This document shows, piece by piece, positions 26,479-36,200 of a stretch of DNA of 64,000 bases. This DNA comes from Mycobacterium sp. 1100029.7 (GTDB lineage Bacteria > Actinomycetota > Actinomycetes > Mycobacteriales > Mycobacteriaceae): contig NZ_LZSC01000021.1 of assembly GCF_001665235.1 (NCBI RefSeq), positions 1 to 64,000 on the forward strand, read 5' to 3'. The notes below the pieces were generated by a model. The model was not told where the DNA came from, did not search any database, and saw only the letters and a program-made list of their open reading frames with translations. The stretch's first letter is position 1. Every line of letters starts with the position of its first letter. The position numbers and the translations under genes were made by a program.

Positions 26479-27647
26479 AGCGGCTGCACCTGTTCGACTC
26501 GGGTCAGATCGATGGGGAGACCGAAGCTTTCGGGACCACCGTGAGCGGTCAGCGCGGTGCGCACGAAGGTGTCGTCGACCAGTTGCGCGTGCGCGGTCGC
26601 CGGGTCGAGTCGGTCCAGGAATTGCCGGTCGCCGTCGACGACGGTGTCGTGCATGGCCTCTACCAGCCGGCGAGTGAAACTGGGAAACGGGAACGGTTGA
26701 AATCCCAGCCGCTGCGGCTGCCAGTCGGGATGCGCGAAATGATAGTCCTGGGCCCGGTAGGTCAGCGCCGTCTTGATCGCCGGCACCGGCTGTGGCAGAT
26801 AGGAGCCCGTCGACAGGGTCGTGGCCGCCGCGGCACGGTCGGTGTTAATGCGTTGCTGGGCAAGCACAATCGAGTTGACCAGTGAGGCCGCCGCCTGCGG
26901 CCGGTTGTCGATGAGGTCCTGGTGAGCCAGCACCACGCAGCAGGCATGGTCGCGCCACACGTCGCCGAGAAACGTGTGGATACGCCCGATCTTGCGCACC
27001 TGGGCCATCGCGTTGAACGGGTCGGCCACCACGTAGCCACTTATCGACCGATTGGCCAGCGCCGGCACCATGTCCGAGGGGCTCATCACGATCAGCTCGA
27101 CGGTCCGTGCGCTACGTGAGGCGCTTCGGCGCACCACCGGCACCAGGTCGTGGGCGCGCAGCAACTCTTGCAGGATGATGTTGTGGATCGACCACCAGAA
27201 CGGGATTGCGACCTGAGTTCCGGCCAGCTGTCCGAGATCGGTGATGTTCGGTGCGACGGTCAACGCCGAGCCGTTGGTGTGGTTCCAACTGAGCACCCGG
27301 ACCGCGCTACCCAGCAGGAAACGCAGTTGCAGGGCCGTCGGCATCAGCATGTGCACGGCGTCGACCTGGCGGGTGACGAACGCCTCGGCCAGCGACGCCC
27401 AGCTGCGGAACAGTACGGGCTTGGCCGCGCTCACCACGCCGGGCTGATAAAGCCCCGCCGCGTGCGCGATCAGCAGCGGCGCGGCGTCGGTGATCGGCAG
27501 GTAGCCGATCCGCAAGTGCCCGCTGGTGTTGGTGCGGTCGACGGCCGCTGCCCGAGCAAGGTCAACCAGACCGGCAACGCCGCCGACCGCGGCCAACCCG
27601 ATCGCGCCCGTCAGTGCCGACCGGCGGGAGACCAGACGGCCAGTCAT
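26475..27647 (-). CDS. Tat-exported NMT1/THI5-like substrate-binding protein of the ABC importer
   Basis: A 390-aa periplasmic-binding protein. The N-terminus has a Tat-type signal (SRRSALTGAIGLAAVGG). The HLRIGYLPITDAAPLLIAH opening, FRSWASLAEAFVTRQVDAV and LGQLAGTQVAIPFWWSIHNI segments match NMT1/SsuA-like nitrate, sulfonate and thiamine-precursor binding proteins. It overlaps the ATPase stop (4 bases) and the permease start (4 bases), so the three proteins are made together. A folded, Tat-exported binding protein is less usual for this class, where lipoproteins dominate. Confidence 0.87.
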   Translation of the reverse strand: MTGRLVSRRSALTGAIGLAAVGGVAGLVDLARAAAVDRTNTSGHLRIGYLPITDAAPLLIAHAAGLYQPGVVSAAKPVLFRSWASLAEAFVTRQVDAVHMLMPTALQLRFLLGSAVRVLSWNHTNGSALTVAPNITDLGQLAGTQVAIPFWWSIHNIILQELLRAHDLVPVVRRSASRSARTVELIVMSPSDMVPALANRSISGYVVADPFNAMAQVRKIGRIHTFLGDVWRDHACCVVLAHQDLIDNRPQAAASLVNSIVLAQQRINTDRAAAATTLSTGSYLPQPVPAIKTALTYRAQDYHFAHPDWQPQRLGFQPFPFPSFTRRLVEAMHDTVVDGDRQFLDRLDPATAHAQLVDDTFVRTALTAHGGPESFGLPIDLTRVEQVQPL

Positions 27648-28369
27648 CGTTCGGTCACCCGGTAGTGGTCCAGAATCTCTTGCCGCAGCTGCTCTTTACC
27701 GGTACCGGCGTCATCGGGTCGCCATTCCTGGCGGATCCGGCCGTCCGCGCCGAGCAGGACGATGCGGCCGGCGAGCAGCAGCGCCTCGTCCACGTCGTGG
27801 GTGACCAGCACCACCGTGATTCCGAGTTCGGCCGCCAGATCGGCCAGCCACGTCTGCAGATCGCCGCGGATGGCGGGGTCCAAGGCACTGAACGGCTCGT
27901 CCAACAGCAGCAGACGCGGCCGGGTCGCGACCGCCCGGACGATCGAAACCCGTTGTGCCTGCCCGCCCGAGAGCTCGTCGGGGTATTGGTCGGCGACACG
28001 CTCCAGGTCGAAGCGACGCAGCAGCTCGTGGGCGTACGCGGCTTCGAAAGATTGGCGATTCGCGGCGAATCGACCGGCGAACACGACGTTCTCGCCGGCG
28101 GTCAACCACGGCATCAGGAGCGGCTGCTGAAACACCACGCCGGTGTGCGGCCGGGTCACGCCGTCACCTCCGGACCATTCGACAATGCCCGACGTCAGGC
28201 TCTCCAGGCCGGCGATCACCCGCAGCAGCGTCGACTTGCCGCTTCCGCTGCGGCCCAGAATCGCCAGAAAGTTGCCGTCGTCAACGGTCAGGTCGATGCC
28301 GACCAGGGCGTGATTGTTGGCACCGAAGCGCTTGTGGCCGTTTACGATTCGCACTGTGCCAGCTGCCAC
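27644..28369 (-). CDS. ABC importer ATPase (SsuB/TauB type)
   Basis: A 241-aa ATPase. The GTG at 28369 is chosen for AAAGGA seven bases upstream; the frame extends further but without a ribosome site. Walker A is ILGRSGSGKSTLLRV, the Q-loop VVFQQPLLMPWLT, the signature LSGGQAQRVSIVRA, Walker B LLLLDEPFSALD and the H-loop LVTHDVDEAL. It is the first gene of the importer operon. An operator-like palindrome lies 76 bases upstream, next to a TetR gene. Confidence 0.92.
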   Translation of the reverse strand: MAAGTVRIVNGHKRFGANNHALVGIDLTVDDGNFLAILGRSGSGKSTLLRVIAGLESLTSGIVEWSGGDGVTRPHTGVVFQQPLLMPWLTAGENVVFAGRFAANRQSFEAAYAHELLRRFDLERVADQYPDELSGGQAQRVSIVRAVATRPRLLLLDEPFSALDPAIRGDLQTWLADLAAELGITVVLVTHDVDEALLLAGRIVLLGADGRIRQEWRPDDAGTGKEQLRQEILDHYRVTER

Positions 28370-28444
28370 TGCATAGTCCTTTCGGTGCGATGTCCTACCG
28401 GCTACGCACATCACCGGGGCGCGGCACGACGGTGACGCTGCCAC

Positions 28445-28462
28445 AGACAGACCGCTCTGTCT
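28445..28462. promoter_or_regulatory. Perfect TetR-type palindrome upstream of the ABC importer
   Basis: AGACAGACCGCTCTGTCT consists of two perfect 7-bp arms (AGACAGA / TCTGTCT) around CCGC. It lies 76 bases before the ATPase start and within the 272-base gap that separates the importer from the TetR gene at 28642-29229. The length and AGAC...GTCT form fit TetR operators. The rest of the gap shows nothing else clear. Confidence 0.65.
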
Positions 28463-28641
28463 ATGCGAGTGAACGCGCGCAGCGTCACTTCCGATCACCC
28501 GCCGGGGCGCCCGCCGCGGTGGCCATCAACACACACCGACTGGCCGACGATAAACGCGTTCATCGTTGGTCGCGAAACCCGTTGCCGCTCAACAGATCAA
28601 CCCCGGTGCCACACCGGTAGCGCCGGAGGAGGTCGCTCACG

Positions 28642-29229
28642 TCACACCGCTTCGGCGGGCAAATCCGTCCCTCGCGAGCAGACCTGCGCACCTCGAGAAA
28701 TCGGATCGCACTGATCGCAACCGTCCGGCTGCGCGCCGTCGTAGAGCAGCTGGAGCTGGCGTGCGATCACCGCGGGGCGGGACGCACCGGCGGACCTCAT
28801 CAGGGCGGTCAAGCAGGACCGCACCCATTCGCGGTGCGCTTCGATCGGCGCGAAGCGCACACCCGGAAACTCCGTGGCGACGTTGGCGTAGAGGCACCCG
28901 GGAAAATCGCAGTTCGGCCCGCTGGCGATGGCCAAATCGAAGAAAGCCAAAGCCTTGTCGGTGGGGTCGTTCAACATCGCGACGGCTTGTTCCCACCGGT
29001 GGCGATCAGCGTGGTCCAGGGCCGCCAGGTAGGCGGTCACCAGGCCCGCTTTGGAGCCGTACAGGTCGTACAGGCTGGCTTTTGCGCAGCCGGACTCACG
29101 CAGGATCCTGTCGATTCCGACCGCTCGGATGCCGTGCGCGGCGAAGAGCCTCGTCGCGACCGCGAGCAATCGGTCGGCCGGGGACGCCGACCGGCGCGAT
29201 TCGGCAGTCTCCCGGTCGAGGATCTCCAT
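28642..29229 (-). CDS. TetR-family regulator, likely of the ABC importer
   Basis: A 195-aa TetR protein. The HTH is LFAAHGIRAVGIDRILRESG followed by CAKASLYDLYGSKAGLV. The ligand domain has the CLYANVATEFPG motif of the TetR_C group, with cysteines (NCDFPGC) that could sense thiols or metals. Its last residues include three more cysteines (PDGCDQCDPISRGAQVC). The ATG at 29229 has no strong ribosome site. It is upstream of, and on the same strand as, the importer operon, with the palindrome at 28445 between them. Confidence 0.82.
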   Translation of the reverse strand: MEILDRETAESRRSASPADRLLAVATRLFAAHGIRAVGIDRILRESGCAKASLYDLYGSKAGLVTAYLAALDHADRHRWEQAVAMLNDPTDKALAFFDLAIASGPNCDFPGCLYANVATEFPGVRFAPIEAHREWVRSCLTALMRSAGASRPAVIARQLQLLYDGAQPDGCDQCDPISRGAQVCSRGTDLPAEAV

Positions 29230-29281
29230 GTCCCGGACGCTAACAGGGTTTGCCGGCGGTCAACGGCGCGCCGTGCAGCGG

Positions 29282-29509
29282 TCAGCGGTTCCTGACCCGG
29301 CGCACCACCACGACGACGACCAACGCCCCGACCCCCGCCAGCGAGGCGGCCACCGCGGGTTTCGTGACAAACCCGATCACTTTGATCTTGATGTCATCGG
29401 CGAGGCGGCGCGGGTTAGCGCGCTCGGCGAGTGAGTCGACGGTGGCTGCGAGCTGGTCGCGGGCCACATCGATCTCCTGCTTGATGGTGTCGGGATCGCG
29501 GTCCGCCAC
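29282..29509 (-). CDS. Small DUF3618 membrane protein (Rv2520c type)
   Basis: A 75-aa protein, the same length as M. tuberculosis Rv2520c. The GTG at 29509 is chosen because GGAGGA lies 8 bases upstream. The DUF3618 signature is DTIKQEIDVARDQLAATVDS followed by LAERANPRRLADDIK; one transmembrane helix (PAVAASLAGVGALVVVVVV) precedes a basic RRVRNR tail. It is divergent from bcp. The function of the family is unknown; an inner-membrane or envelope role is likely. Confidence 0.85.
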   Translation of the reverse strand: MADRDPDTIKQEIDVARDQLAATVDSLAERANPRRLADDIKIKVIGFVTKPAVAASLAGVGALVVVVVVRRVRNR

Positions 29510-29589
29510 GTGTCTGTCCTCCATCTGAGCCTCGGGCATCTGAGGAACTACCCTAGTGCCGATGCTCTGGTGAACAGAAAGGGATCGAG

Positions 29590-30063
29590 TTGAGCGAGAC
29601 AACGCGGCTAGCCCCAGGGGACAAAGCGCCCGCCTTCAGCCTTCCCGATGCCGACGGCCACAAGGTGTCGCTGGCCGACTTCAAGGGTCGACGTGTCGTC
29701 GTGTACTTCTACCCCGCCGCGTCCACACCCGGCTGCACCAAGCAGGCCTGCGACTTCCGCGACAGCCTTGCCGAGCTCAACGAGGCCGGCCTCGACGTCG
29801 TCGGCATCTCCCCCGACAAACCCGAGAAGCTCGCCAAGTTCCGGGACTCCGAGGGGCTGACGTTCCCGCTGCTGTCCGATCCCGAGCGCAAGGTGCTGAC
29901 CGCCTACGGCGCCTACGGCGAAAAGCAGATGTACGGCAAGACGGTCACCGGCGTCATCCGCTCCACCTTCGTCGTCGACGAGAACGGCAAGATTGCCGTC
30001 GCGCAGTACAACGTCAAGGCCACCGGCCACGTCGCGAAGCTGCGCCGCGACCTGTCGGTCTAG
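29590..30063 (+). CDS. bcp: Thioredoxin-dependent thiol peroxidase Bcp
   Basis: A 157-aa peroxiredoxin of the BCP/PrxQ type, equal in length to M. tuberculosis Bcp (Rv2521). A TTG start at 29590 follows AAAGGGA. The peroxidatic cysteine is in ASTPGCTKQACDFRD, and the second cysteine five residues later is the usual resolving residue of PrxQ proteins. The GVIRSTFVVDENGKI strand is typical. It reduces hydrogen peroxide and organic peroxides in the cytosol using thioredoxin. Its stop overlaps the convergent P450 gene. Confidence 0.94.
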   Translation: MSETTRLAPGDKAPAFSLPDADGHKVSLADFKGRRVVVYFYPAASTPGCTKQACDFRDSLAELNEAGLDVVGISPDKPEKLAKFRDSEGLTFPLLSDPERKVLTAYGAYGEKQMYGKTVTGVIRSTFVVDENGKIAVAQYNVKATGHVAKLRRDLSV

Positions 30064-31424
30064 TCGATCACCGCGGCGTCCTTGTACTCGGTGATGGGCC
30101 GCGCGCATCCCTGTTCGTCGCAGACCCGCTGCAGCTTGTCCAGCGTCTCGTCGAGCCCGAGCCCACGCCGCCTGCCGGGCGTGAAGGTGGCCGGCAAGTG
30201 CTGCATGCCCTGGATCACGCCGATGGTCTGATAGTGCACCGTGCCCTCGGGCTCGCAGCGGTAGTCGGGCATTCGGTCGAGCACCGCCGTGAGCATCGAC
30301 TTGAACACGACGCGCGCGACGTTAGAGCCGATGCAGCGGTGGATCCCGAGCCCGAAGCTGAAGTGCCGGTTGTTCTTTCGGCCCAGGTCCAATCGATTCG
30401 GATCGGGGAATACCGCCGGGTCACGGTTGGCCATCGCCCAGGACAGCCACAGCCGATCGCCCTCCTTGAACTTCGTGCCCGCTATTTCGAGATCGGCGGC
30501 GATCGTGCGACCGTCGCCGGGTGCGGGCGTGAAGTAGCGCAGGAATTCCTCGGTCGCCGGGTCGAGCCGCGTGTCTGACTCCCGCCTCAGCAGTTCGCGT
30601 TGCTCGGGATTTTCGCCCAGCCATTCCAGTGCGTGCGCGGTCAACGCCGTCGTCGTGTCGAAACCGCCGCCGATGATCAGACCGAGCATGCCGAGCAGTT
30701 CGCTGTCGGGGGCGGGTTCACCGTCGATCTCAAGCCTTGCCAGCGCGTCCACCAGGCCGGGTCGCGGGTTCTCGCGGATCTCCAGGAGATGGTTGAACAG
30801 GTCCATTCCCATCGCCATCGTCTGCTCCAAAACCCTTGGGGCATCCGGGGAATCGGCGGGGGTGTAGACGCTGGCGTGGGCCGGCTCGCAATAGAGCCGC
30901 CACTTCTTCAGCGGAACGCCCATCATCGCCAGAGTCAGGACGGCGGGCACGACGTTCGCGAGATCGTCGACGAAGTCGATTCGTCCGGCTTCGATTTTCT
31001 CGTCGATGCTGGCCCGCACGATTTCGTCGACGAACGGCACCCAGCGCTTGATGGCGGCCGGCGACAGGTACGGGTTGAGGATGCTGCGGTAGGCGGAGTG
31101 CTGGGGTTCGTCCATCTCGAGCATGCCGCCACGGACGCCGGGAGCCTGGCTGACCGTGGGAATCGTGATGCCCTTGTAGCCGGTGCCGTCACCGGTGACG
31201 TCGTGGTCGTTGGACACCTGCGGGCATCGAGCGAGCTCGAACACTTCCCGGTTGCCCGCGGCCACCCAATGCCCGTCGTAGGTGTCGGTCCACGCCACCG
31301 GGCAGCTGGCGTGCATCTCCTCGGTAATCGCGGTGAACCGCTCGCGGTACTCCGGAGTATGACGATCGAAGTGGTAGCGGTTCGTCTTGCCGGCGTCACC
31401 GATCAGGGTGTCTTCCGTAGTCAC
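30060..31424 (-). CDS. Cytochrome P450 (inserted between bcp and the M20 peptidase gene)
   Basis: A 454-aa soluble bacterial P450. The GTG at 31424 follows AGGAGAGG. The I-helix is GLIIGGGFDTTTALTAH, the K-helix ExxR is EEFLR, and the heme ligand lies in FSFGLGIHRCIGSN. The C-terminus extends about 45 residues beyond the usual end (TPGRRRGLGLDETLDKLQR onward) and contains two extra cysteines. No ferredoxin is adjacent, so a distant redox partner is needed. M. tuberculosis has no P450 at this place, which points to an accessory insertion. Substrate is unknown. Confidence 0.9.
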   Translation of the reverse strand: MTTEDTLIGDAGKTNRYHFDRHTPEYRERFTAITEEMHASCPVAWTDTYDGHWVAAGNREVFELARCPQVSNDHDVTGDGTGYKGITIPTVSQAPGVRGGMLEMDEPQHSAYRSILNPYLSPAAIKRWVPFVDEIVRASIDEKIEAGRIDFVDDLANVVPAVLTLAMMGVPLKKWRLYCEPAHASVYTPADSPDAPRVLEQTMAMGMDLFNHLLEIRENPRPGLVDALARLEIDGEPAPDSELLGMLGLIIGGGFDTTTALTAHALEWLGENPEQRELLRRESDTRLDPATEEFLRYFTPAPGDGRTIAADLEIAGTKFKEGDRLWLSWAMANRDPAVFPDPNRLDLGRKNNRHFSFGLGIHRCIGSNVARVVFKSMLTAVLDRMPDYRCEPEGTVHYQTIGVIQGMQHLPATFTPGRRRGLGLDETLDKLQRVCDEQGCARPITEYKDAAVID

Positions 31425-31476
31425 CGTGGCCTCTCCTGCGGACGAGTGGCTCTGCCTGTAGTAGCAGTATGCGACG

Positions 31477-31489
31477 AGACGGCCCGTCT
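31477..31489. promoter_or_regulatory. Small palindrome upstream of the P450 gene
   Basis: AGACGGCCCGTCT has 6-bp arms around one central base and lies 53 bases before the P450 start. It is a candidate repressor site, but short enough to be chance in GC-rich DNA. Confidence 0.35.
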
Positions 31490-31519
31490 AGAAAGGCAAT
31501 CGGGGGGCGAGTTTGCTGA

Positions 31520-32845
31520 TCAGGCCAGGTTCGCGAGCAGCAGCGCCTCGGCGATGGCCGCGCGTTCCAGCACCCCCAGATGCAGGCTCTCGTTGATGCT
31601 GTGGGCTTGCGTTGCGGGATCCTCGACACCGGTGACGAGGATCTTCGCCTGCGGGAACGCCTCGGCGAACTCGGCGATGAACGGGATCGACCCACCCATA
31701 CCCATGTCGATCGCGTCAGTGCCCCAGCCCTGGCGGAAGGCTTGGCGCGCGGCGTCGTAGACGCTGCCGGTGGCGTCGATCGCATAGGGCTCACCGAGGT
31801 CGCCGCGGGTGACGCTGACGTGCGCACCCCAGGGCGCGTGCTGCTGCAGATGCGCGGTCAGCGCGTCGAGGTGCGCGGCGGCGTCACCGCCCGGCGCGAC
31901 GCGCATGCTGATCTTGGCGCGGGCCCGCGGGATCAAGGTGTTCGACGCCTTGTCGACGGGTGTGGTGTCGATGCCGATCACGGTGATCGCGGGTTTGGCC
32001 CACAGTCGCTGCGGCGCTGAACCCGAACCGATTTCGGCCACCCCGTCCAGCAACCCGGAATCGGCGCGCACCCGCTCTGGCGGGTAATCGACGGCGGCGG
32101 CGGTACTTTCGTGCAGACCGGCGACGGCCACGTTTCCGTCGTCGTCGTGCAAACTGGCCAGCAGCCGCACCAGCACACTCAGCGCGTCGGGTACTACTCC
32201 GCCCCAGATGCCCGAATGCAGTCCGTGGTCGAGCGTGGCGACGTCGACGACGCAGTCCACCAGACCCCGCAGCGTGACCGTCAGCGCCGGAATCTCGGTA
32301 CTCCAGTTGTCCGAGTCGGCGATCACGATGACATCGGCGGCCAGCTCGTCACGGTGCGCGGCCAGCAACCGGCCCAGAGACGGCGACCCGGATTCTTCTT
32401 CGCCCTCGACGAACACCGTCACGCCCACCGGGGGCCTGCCGCCGTGCGCCCGAAACGCGGCCAAATGTGTTGCGATGCCGGCCTTGTCGTCGGCGCTGCC
32501 GCGCCCGTACAGTCGTCCGTCGCGCTCGGTGGGCTCGAAGGGCGGTGAGGACCACTGACTGCGATCACCCTCGGGCTGCACGTCGTGGTGGGCATACAGC
32601 AACACCGTCGGCGCACCCGCCGGCGCCGGGTGATGGGCGATCACGGCCGGGGCGCCGCCCTCGCTGACGATTCGCACATCGCCAAAACCCGCCTGCGACA
32701 ACAGGTCCGCGACGGCTTGGGCACTGCGGTGCACCTCGTCGCGGCGAGCGGGGTCGGCCCACACCGATTCGATCCGCACCAGGTCTTCCAGATCGCGCCG
32801 CACCGAGGGCAAGACATCGCGGACGCGCTCAACCAGATCGCTCAT
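31520..32845 (-). CDS. M20-family dipeptidase (Rv2522c type)
   Basis: A 441-aa zinc peptidase of the M20/ArgE-DapE-like group. The ATG at 32845 gives MSDLVERVRDVLPSVRRDLE, the usual N-terminus. Metal and catalytic residues lie in LLYAHHDVQPEG (first His and the catalytic Asp), GRGSADDKAGI (bridging Asp), FVEGEEESGSPS (general-base and metal Glu) and VIADSDNW. A dimerisation lid domain occupies the middle. It probably cleaves dipeptides or N-acyl amino acids in the cytosol. It sits upstream of the P450 and beside acpS, as Rv2522c does in M. tuberculosis. Confidence 0.9.
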   Translation of the reverse strand: MSDLVERVRDVLPSVRRDLEDLVRIESVWADPARRDEVHRSAQAVADLLSQAGFGDVRIVSEGGAPAVIAHHPAPAGAPTVLLYAHHDVQPEGDRSQWSSPPFEPTERDGRLYGRGSADDKAGIATHLAAFRAHGGRPPVGVTVFVEGEEESGSPSLGRLLAAHRDELAADVIVIADSDNWSTEIPALTVTLRGLVDCVVDVATLDHGLHSGIWGGVVPDALSVLVRLLASLHDDDGNVAVAGLHESTAAAVDYPPERVRADSGLLDGVAEIGSGSAPQRLWAKPAITVIGIDTTPVDKASNTLIPRARAKISMRVAPGGDAAAHLDALTAHLQQHAPWGAHVSVTRGDLGEPYAIDATGSVYDAARQAFRQGWGTDAIDMGMGGSIPFIAEFAEAFPQAKILVTGVEDPATQAHSINESLHLGVLERAAIAEALLLANLA

Positions 32846-32873
32846 GGGCTCGAGGCTAGTAGCTCGCCTGTCC

Positions 32874-33266
32874 TCAGGGAGTTTCGAGGATGGCGACCGC
32901 GGCCGCGGTGTCCCCTTCATGGGTCAGCGACACATGAATCGTCACGTCGGCCAGATGCTTGGCGATATCCCCGGTCAGCCGCACTCGTGGTCGTCCCCAC
33001 ATGTCGGTCACGACCTCGATATCGCGGTGAATGTCCTCGGGCAGCACCGGCCGCTGGGCGAACCGCGATCCCGACCAAGCCTTGATCACGGCTTCCTTCG
33101 CGGCCCAGCGCGCCGCCAAATGACGCGCCGCCGACGAACTCTTGTCCGAAGCGTCGCGACGCTCACCGGGCGTAAACGTCTCGGAGAAGACGGTTCCCGG
33201 CTGGTCGACCTGCTCGGCGAAATCAGGGATGGAGACGAGGTCTATCCCCACACCGACGATGCCCAT
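32874..33266 (-). CDS. acpS: Holo-[acyl-carrier-protein] synthase AcpS
   Basis: A 130-aa phosphopantetheinyl transferase, identical in length to M. tuberculosis AcpS (Rv2523c). The ATG at 33266 begins MGIVGVGIDLVSIPDFAEQ, with the metal-binding Asp in GVGIDLV; the second motif is AARWAAKEAVIKAW, with the conserved Glu and Lys. It transfers the 4'-phosphopantetheine arm from CoA to the carrier domain of FAS-I. It is 28 bases downstream of the fas stop and surely co-transcribed, so the modifying enzyme is made with its target. Confidence 0.96.
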   Translation of the reverse strand: MGIVGVGIDLVSIPDFAEQVDQPGTVFSETFTPGERRDASDKSSSAARHLAARWAAKEAVIKAWSGSRFAQRPVLPEDIHRDIEVVTDMWGRPRVRLTGDIAKHLADVTIHVSLTHEGDTAAAVAILETP

Positions 33267-33294
33267 GGCTGGCCAGGTTAACTTATCGGCGGCG

Positions 33295-36200
33295 TCATTC
33301 CGCAGCTGCCCGGTAGGCCTCGTCATCGCCCAGTCGCGACACCGGGTTCAGCAGCATTGAAGCCTCCTGGCGCTTCTCCGGAGCGCTGTGGTCGAAGCGA
33401 CGGTCCGGCGGCCGCTGGTACATCGGCTCACCGCCGGCGATGGCCGAGACCAGCCGGCGCTGACCGGCCAGCAAGCGTGCGTTCGCGCGCCGCTGGTAGT
33501 CCTCGCGCTGACCCGGGTCCAGCGAGGCGATGAACGCCTGCGGATGCACCAGGGCCACCAGCCCGGAGACATGGCCGAAGCCCAGGCTGGTCAGCATGCC
33601 CGCCTTGAGCGGGAACTTGCCGCCGAGCCGCAGCGTGTCACGCACCCAGACGAAGTGCGCCGAGCCGGACAGTTCGTCGTCGACACAATCCAGGCTGCGG
33701 TTCGGCGGGATCACACCGTCGCGCAGCATCTGGCATAGACCCATCATCTGGAAGACCGCCGCGCCGCCCTTGGCGTGACCGGTCAGGCTCTTCTGCGACA
33801 CGATGAACAGCGGCGCGCCCCGCGAGCGGCCCAGCGAGTCCGCGAGCCGCTCGTGCAGCTCGGTCTCGTTGGGATCGTTGGCCAGCGTCGAGGTGTCGTG
33901 CTTGGAGATCACCGCGATGTCGTCGGCGCCGACGCCCAGCTTGGCCAATTCACGTGCCAGCGGCGACTGCGTGCCGCCGCGGCCCGCGCCCAGCGCACCC
34001 AAACCGGGTGCCGGAATCGAGGTGTGCACGCCGTCACCGTAGGACTGGGCGAAGCCCACGACCGCGAGCACCGGCAGACCCATCTTCAGCGCCAGGTCTC
34101 CGCGTGCCAGCAGGATGGTGCCACCGCCCTGGGCTTCGACGAAGCCGAGGCGTCGACGGTCGTTGGGCCGGGAGAACTTCGAGTCGTGAATGCCCCGGTT
34201 GCGCATCATGCTGGTGTCGGCGGTGGCCGCCATGTCACCGAAGCCGATGATGCCTTCCAGCGTCAGGTCGTCGATGCCGCCGGCAACCACCATTTCGGCC
34301 TTGCCCAACCGAATCTTGTCGACGCCCTCCTCGACCGACACCGCGGCCGTCGCGCACGCGGCGACCGGGTGGATCATCGAGCCGTAACTGCCGATGTAGG
34401 ACTGAACCACGTGGGCGGCAACGATATTCGGCAGAACTTCCTGGAAGATGTCGTTCGGCTTGTTACGGCCCAACAGGTTTCCGTGGTACATCGTCTGCAT
34501 CGAAGACCCACCGCCCATGCCGGTGCCCATGGTGTTGGCCACCAGGCTCGGGTGCACGTAGCGCATCACCTCAGCGGGGCTGAAGCCGGCGGACAGGAAC
34601 GCGTCGACGGTCGCGACGATGTTCCACACCGCAAGGCGGTCGATAGAACTGGCCATGTCGGCGCTGATGCCCCACACCGTCGGGTCGAAGCCGGTGGGAA
34701 CCTGACCACCGACGACGCGCGACAGCTTGTTCTTGCGCGGCACCCGGATCTCGGTGCCCGCTTTGCGGATGACCTGCCAGTCGCTCGAATCGGGCACCGG
34801 CCGGATCACGGTGTGCTCGGGGTCGAACTCGGCGAACGCGCGGGCGTCGGCCTCCGAGGAGACGACGAACGCGAAGTCCTTCTCCAGGAACACCGACACC
34901 AGCAACGGCGACGCGTGGTCGGGGTCGATCGAGCCGTCGTCGACGAATTCGCGTATGCCGCAACGCTCGACGACGACGTCGTGGTAGCGCTCGACCAGTT
35001 CGGCCTCGTCGATCAGGTCGCCGGAAGCCGTGTCGTACCAACCCGGTTGCGGGTCGTCCTCCCAGCGGATCAGCCCGGTGGTCCACGCCAGCTCCAGGAC
35101 ACCGGCGGCCGACAGTTCGCTGTCGACCTCCATCTCGAAGCGGGTGCGCGACGACCCGTACGGGCCGAGCTCGGCGCCACCGACGATGACCACCAGGTCG
35201 GCCGGGTCGACGTCGAGGTCGGCCCACTCCGGCGGCGGCGCCGGGGTGTATCCACGCGGCGGGGACGGCAGCGCGGCAACGGTTCCCGGGTTACCCTGGC
35301 CGCTCTCGTCGTCCGCGTCTTCGCTTGCGGCAGTGGCCTGTTCACGCGCTTTGGCGGCCAACTCGGCCATGTCGAGCTCGATGTCGCCGAGACCACCGGT
35401 CAGGTCGGCCTTGATCGGTGCGGCAGCCGCGGCCACCTTCGACTCCACGTCGCAGAGATCCAGCAGCATGCCGGCCATCTCGTCGGTGGAGTACGTGGTG
35501 ACACCGGCCTCCTCGACCGCGGTGACGATGGCGTCGTTGTGACCCATCAGTCCGGTGCCGCGGGTCCAGCCGATCAGCGCGTGCGCCAAACTGACTCGGG
35601 CGGCCCACGAGGATTCGGCGTGCCAGCGGCTCACCAGCGCGTCCAGCGCCGACTTCGCCTCGCCGTAAGCGCCGTCACCGCCGAACATTCCGCGGTTGGG
35701 TGATCCGGGCAGCACCACGTGCAGGCGCGATGCGATGTCGCGCTCGGCGCCGATCTTGGACAGCCCGCCGATCAGGCGCTGCACGGCCCACAGCAGGACT
35801 TTCATTTCCATCTCGGAACGCGAACCCGCTTCCGACAGGTCCCCGGCCACACGCGGTGCGGCGAACGGGAACAGCAGCGTCGGCGTTTGCGCGTCCTTGA
35901 TGTGAATCGATTGCGGCCCAAGGCTTTCGCTCTGTTCGGTGCCAACCCACTCGACCAATGCGTCGATGTCGGAGTAGGACGCCATGTTCGCGGCGACCAC
36001 CCACAGCGACGCGCCGAATCGAGCGTGGTCGCGGTACAGCGTGCGGTAGAACGCCAGCCGGTCGTCGTCGAGCTTGGAAGTCGTCGCGATGACAGTGGCA
36101 CCGCCGTCGAGCAGTCGCGCCACCACCGAGGCGGCGATCGAGCCCTTCGAAGCGCCTGTCACGACCGCGATTTCACTGCTGTAGTGACCGGGTTCGGGGT

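Noticed and set aside
28642..28760. Possible frameshift at the end of the TetR gene
   Set aside because: The cysteine-containing C-terminus looked odd, but neither alternative frame gives a better TetR C-terminus, so the gene is kept as intact.
31477..31489. Same operator as the ABC importer palindrome at 28445
   Set aside because: Both contain AGAC...GTCT, but the spacing differs (5 versus 10 bases) and the flanks do not match, so one regulator for both is not supported.
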